In this document: piece by piece, positions 4,486 to 6,422 of the stretch
How the letters are laid out: every line of letters starts with the position of its first letter
How positions within the stretch are numbered: position 1 is the first letter of the stretch
Assembly: GCA_003561825.1 (NCBI GenBank)
Contig: PWVO01000211.1
Location: forward strand, 1 to 6,422
Direction: 5' to 3'
DNA: 6,422 nt
Source: Candidatus Woesearchaeota archaeon
GTDB lineage: Archaea; Nanobdellota; Nanobdellia; Woesearchaeales; CG1-02-33-12
Notes under the pieces: generated by a model
What the model saw: only the letters and a program-made list of their open reading frames with translations
The model's database searches: none
Told to the model about the DNA's origin: nothing
Made by a program: the position numbers and the translations under genes

Positions 4486-5775
4486 TCAGGGTGTTCGCCT
4501 TATCATGGTTCTTGGGAAGGGGATTGCATCTTTGATATTGTCAAGGCCGCAAATCCATGCAATAACTCTTTCAACTCCCAGGCCGTATCCAGAATGAGGG
4601 ACAGAGCCGTATTTTCTTGTGTCAAAATACCATTGATACTTCTCTGGGTTTTCGCCCTGCTTTATGAGGGCTTTTTTCATTGCCTCAGTGTCAAGCTCTC
4701 TTTCGCTTCCTCCTATAATCTCTCCATAGCCCTCTGGAGCAATAAAGTCAAAGCATAGTGCAGTTCCTGGGTTTTTAGGGTCTTCAGGCTTGTAAAAGGC
4801 CATTATTTCTTTAGGGTAATTTGTTATAACAACTGGCTGGTCAAAATTTTTCATTATCTCGTCTTCTTCAATTGTTCTTAGGTCTTTTCCCCATGCAACC
4901 TCAATGCCCTGTTTTTTAAGCAGGTCAAGTGCCTGTGTGTAAGTCATTCTTTTAAATGGGGCTGATACTTTTTTGAGTTTTTCAATGTCTCTTCCAAGAA
5001 AATTGAGCTCTTCAGAGTTTTTTTCAATAACCTCTTTTATGATAAAGCATACAAGTTCTTCGCTGTTTTTAATCATGTCATCCATTCTGTGCCATGCTGC
5101 TTCTGTTTCAGCCATCCAGAACTCAGAAAGGTGCCTTGAGGTTTTTGATTTCTCAGCCCTGAAGCATGGGCCTATTGTAAATATTTTCTCAAGAGAATAT
5201 ATCATTGCCTCAGCATAAAGCTGCCATGACTGGGTTAAGTACATTATGTCATCAAAATACTTTACTTCAAAAAGGGTTGATCCGCCTTCGCAGCTGTTTG
5301 GTGTAAAAACAGGGCTGTGCATCTCATAAAAGCCATTCTGGGAATAATATTTCCTTATTGCGCTGAAAACTGTTGACCTTATTTTCATTATTGATGAAAG
5401 TTTTCTTGATCTTAGCCATAAGTGCCTGTTGTCAAGAAGAAACTCAGTGCTGTGGTCTTTTGTGATAGGGAAGGTGTCACTCTCGCCGATTATATTAATC
5501 TCAGACACAGAGATCTCAAAGCCGGTCGGGGCTCTTTTTTCCTCTTTTATCTGGCCTTTAATCTCAAGAGAGCACTCTACAGAGGCTTTTAATGCAGCTT
5601 CCCAGGCTTGATCTGAGACATTTGCTTTCTCAACAACGCATTGTATAATATTGCCTGAGTCTCTCAGGACAATAAATGCAAGGTTGTTGCTGCTTCTGGC
5701 CCTGTAGCACCATCCTCTTATCATTACTTCTCCTGATGATTTTTCCATGGCCTGTTTTATGCTTATGAATTTCAT
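4486..5775 (-). CDS. asnS: Asparaginyl-tRNA synthetase
   Basis: This class IIb synthetase attaches asparagine to tRNA(Asn) in the cytoplasm. The 429 residues are full length for an archaeal-type enzyme. Residues about 15-100 form the OB-fold anticodon-binding domain (VMIRGWCYRARSSNNLAFIVLRD). Motif 1 lies around 145-170 (FYEMHSPVFTPNSCEGGSTLF). Motif 2 is FRAEKSKTSRHLSEFWM (205-221) with Arg206 and Glu208. Motif 3 is GLGVERVIAWICG (398-410), followed by the class IIb/AsnRS ending IPFPRT. The H-L-S-E-F-W-M wording separates AsnRS from archaeal AspRS, and the intact OB domain separates it from the asparagine synthetase-like paralogue lacking that domain. The ATG at 5775 begins MKFISIKQA, a natural start before the OB fold. 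It is divergent from tgt; its stop is 88 bp before the HEPN ATG and no U-tract follows it, so read-through into the HEPN/MNT module is possible. Confidence 0.96.
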   Translation of the reverse strand: MKFISIKQAMEKSSGEVMIRGWCYRARSSNNLAFIVLRDSGNIIQCVVEKANVSDQAWEAALKASVECSLEIKGQIKEEKRAPTGFEISVSEINIIGESDTFPITKDHSTEFLLDNRHLWLRSRKLSSIMKIRSTVFSAIRKYYSQNGFYEMHSPVFTPNSCEGGSTLFEVKYFDDIMYLTQSWQLYAEAMIYSLEKIFTIGPCFRAEKSKTSRHLSEFWMAETEAAWHRMDDMIKNSEELVCFIIKEVIEKNSEELNFLGRDIEKLKKVSAPFKRMTYTQALDLLKKQGIEVAWGKDLRTIEEDEIMKNFDQPVVITNYPKEIMAFYKPEDPKNPGTALCFDFIAPEGYGEIIGGSERELDTEAMKKALIKQGENPEKYQWYFDTRKYGSVPHSGYGLGVERVIAWICGLDNIKDAIPFPRTMIRRTP

Positions 5776-5804
5776 TTTAAGTTCTTTTGGATTATATTGC
5801 TTTT

Positions 5805-5812
5805 ATTTATAT
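5805..5812 (-). promoter_or_regulatory. Probable TATA box of asnS
   Basis: ATATAAAT on the minus strand follows an A-rich stretch (AAAAAATAAT) and is centred about 33 nt before the asnS ATG, predicting a leader of only a few bases. A second AT-rich block nearer the gene (5791-5798) is too close to the ATG for normal spacing. The whole 5776-5868 interval is AT-rich, so the choice is uncertain. Confidence 0.4.
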
Positions 5813-5839
5813 TATTTTTTAATTAAATTGGGAAAGATA

Positions 5840-5847
5840 TTTAATTA
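5840..5847 (+). promoter_or_regulatory. TATA box of tgt
   Basis: TTTAATTA, preceded by the purine-rich GGAAAGATA as possible BRE, is centred about 25-26 nt before the ATG at 5869. This predicts a leaderless transcript and favours that ATG over the in-frame ATG at 5860, which would be only 16-17 nt from the box. No Shine-Dalgarno is visible before either ATG. Confidence 0.5.
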
Positions 5848-5868
5848 TATGCCTTAAACATGCTTAAT

Positions 5869-6422
5869 ATGTTTAAGATTGAGCAAGAAGATAATAAGAG
5901 CATGGCAAGGGCAGGAGTATTTAAGACAGCTCACAGCAAAGTCCAGACTCCTTTTTTTATGCCTGTTGCAACAAGGGCTACTGGGAAGTTCATAGGATCT
6001 TTTGACTATAATGAGATAGGGGCAAATGCTATTATTGCAAATGCTTTTATTCTTTCTCTGAGACCAGGGGCTGATGTTATAGAAAATGCCGGGGGGCTGC
6101 ATAATTTCATGAATTTCCAGAAAACAATTTTTACAGACTGCGGCGGGTTCCAGATGCTCAGAGAGAGCTTTTTGCAGGGATCTACAAAAAAGGGGATTCA
6201 TTTTGCTAACCCTTTTGACAGCTCTAAGGTTTTGATAACGCCTGAAAAGATTATGGATATAGAGCAAAAGATCTCTTCTGATGTTGCAATGGTACTTGAT
6301 GATGTCTCGCCTTATGGGGCAAGCTATGATGCTTTTGCTAACTCGCTTAAGAACACAAAGAAATGGGCAGAGGAGTGCAAAAAGATCCACAGCAGCAGCA
6401 GGCAGCATCTTTTTGGCATTGT
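5869..6422 (+). CDS. tgt: tRNA-guanine transglycosylase, bacterial/eukaryotic type, 5' part
   Basis: TGT enzymes exchange a guanine in tRNA for a 7-deazaguanine base. The first 184 codons are present; the window ends before the nucleophilic Asp and the zinc site. Visible family motifs are QTPFFMPVATRAT (26-38), ANAFILSLRPGADVI (57-71), GGLHNFMNF (75-83), FTDCGGFQML (88-97), KKGIHFANPFDSSK (107-120), TPEKIMDIEQ (124-133), VAMVLDDVSPY (139-149) and LFGI (181-184). Asp90 matches the general base Asp102 of the Zymomonas enzyme and Asp144 its Asp156. The GIHFANPFDSSK segment and TDxGGFQ are bacterial/eukaryotic features; archaeosine TGT has VDSGSFQ and lacks that segment. Position 91 is Cys where Ser is usual, and LDDV replaces bacterial FDEC. 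The ATG at 5869 gives MFKIEQED, a usual family start; an ATG at 5860 would add MLN. Substrate and target position (G34 expected) are inferred. Confidence 0.92.
   Translation, partial: MFKIEQEDNKSMARAGVFKTAHSKVQTPFFMPVATRATGKFIGSFDYNEIGANAIIANAFILSLRPGADVIENAGGLHNFMNFQKTIFTDCGGFQMLRESFLQGSTKKGIHFANPFDSSKVLITPEKIMDIEQKISSDVAMVLDDVSPYGASYDAFANSLKNTKKWAEECKKIHSSSRQHLFGI

Noticed and set aside
4486..5775. Reading the synthetase as AspRS or as the AsnRS-like asparagine synthetase paralogue
   Set aside because: Motif 2 with SRHLSEFWM is of AsnRS type, and the complete N-terminal OB-fold anticodon-binding domain is present.
5854..6408. 184-codon minus-strand frame opposite tgt
   Set aside because: The plus strand encodes unmistakable TGT motifs across the whole stretch. 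The antisense frame is Cys/Ser/Leu-rich without family resemblance, a typical shadow.
1..6422. CRISPR arrays, tRNA or rRNA genes
   Set aside because: No regularly spaced direct repeats, cloverleaf-forming GC-rich stretches or rRNA-like conserved segments were seen on either strand. The only tandem repeat is the 16-bp TGTCCAG unit at 149-164.

Overview
The window looks like a piece of an AT-rich archaeal chromosome, most likely from a DPANN-type lineage (Woesearchaeota/Pacearchaeota-like). This placement is inference from three things. Several genes have an archaeal TATA-like box centred about 25-27 nt upstream of the ATG and no Shine-Dalgarno, which is the layout of leaderless transcripts. 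The aminoacyl-tRNA enzymes are compact. There is a very small two-helix membrane protein of a kind I associate with such genomes. No rRNA, tRNA or CRISPR array was recognised.

Layout, left to right. At the left edge, positions 1-90 on the minus strand encode the first 30 residues of a TnpB-like (IS200/IS605 OrfB) protein cut by the window boundary, with a probable element end behind it up to about 190. Next is a minus-strand pair: an eight-helix TspO/MBR-like membrane protein followed closely by a GNAT acetyltransferase. A divergent promoter region (1479-1654) separates this pair from a 66-residue membrane protein on the plus strand, the only gene here with a strong Shine-Dalgarno. It converges on gatB, and a perfect palindrome followed by a T-rich tract lies at the junction.

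The centre and right are mostly minus strand. The order of transcription is asnS (asparaginyl-tRNA synthetase), then a HEPN protein, then a winged-helix/nucleotidyltransferase (MNT) fusion, then gatB. The HEPN and MNT genes overlap by one base (TAATG) and form a HEPN/MNT toxin-antitoxin-like module. Its promoter holds one perfect 8-bp-arm dyad over the predicted transcription start, plus two related ACAC-N4-GTGT-type elements on the far side of the TATA box, which resembles an autoregulated operator. At the right edge tgt (tRNA-guanine transglycosylase, 5' part) runs divergently from asnS.

Functionally, the window combines tRNA charging and modification genes (asnS, gatB, tgt) with a stress or defence-type module inserted between asnS and gatB. 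The most interesting points are the HEPN/MNT operator array, a HEPN active-site motif with Tyr in place of His, a tgt of bacterial/eukaryotic rather than archaeosine type whose LDDV motif resembles queuine-using enzymes, and the co-occurrence of asnS with gatB.
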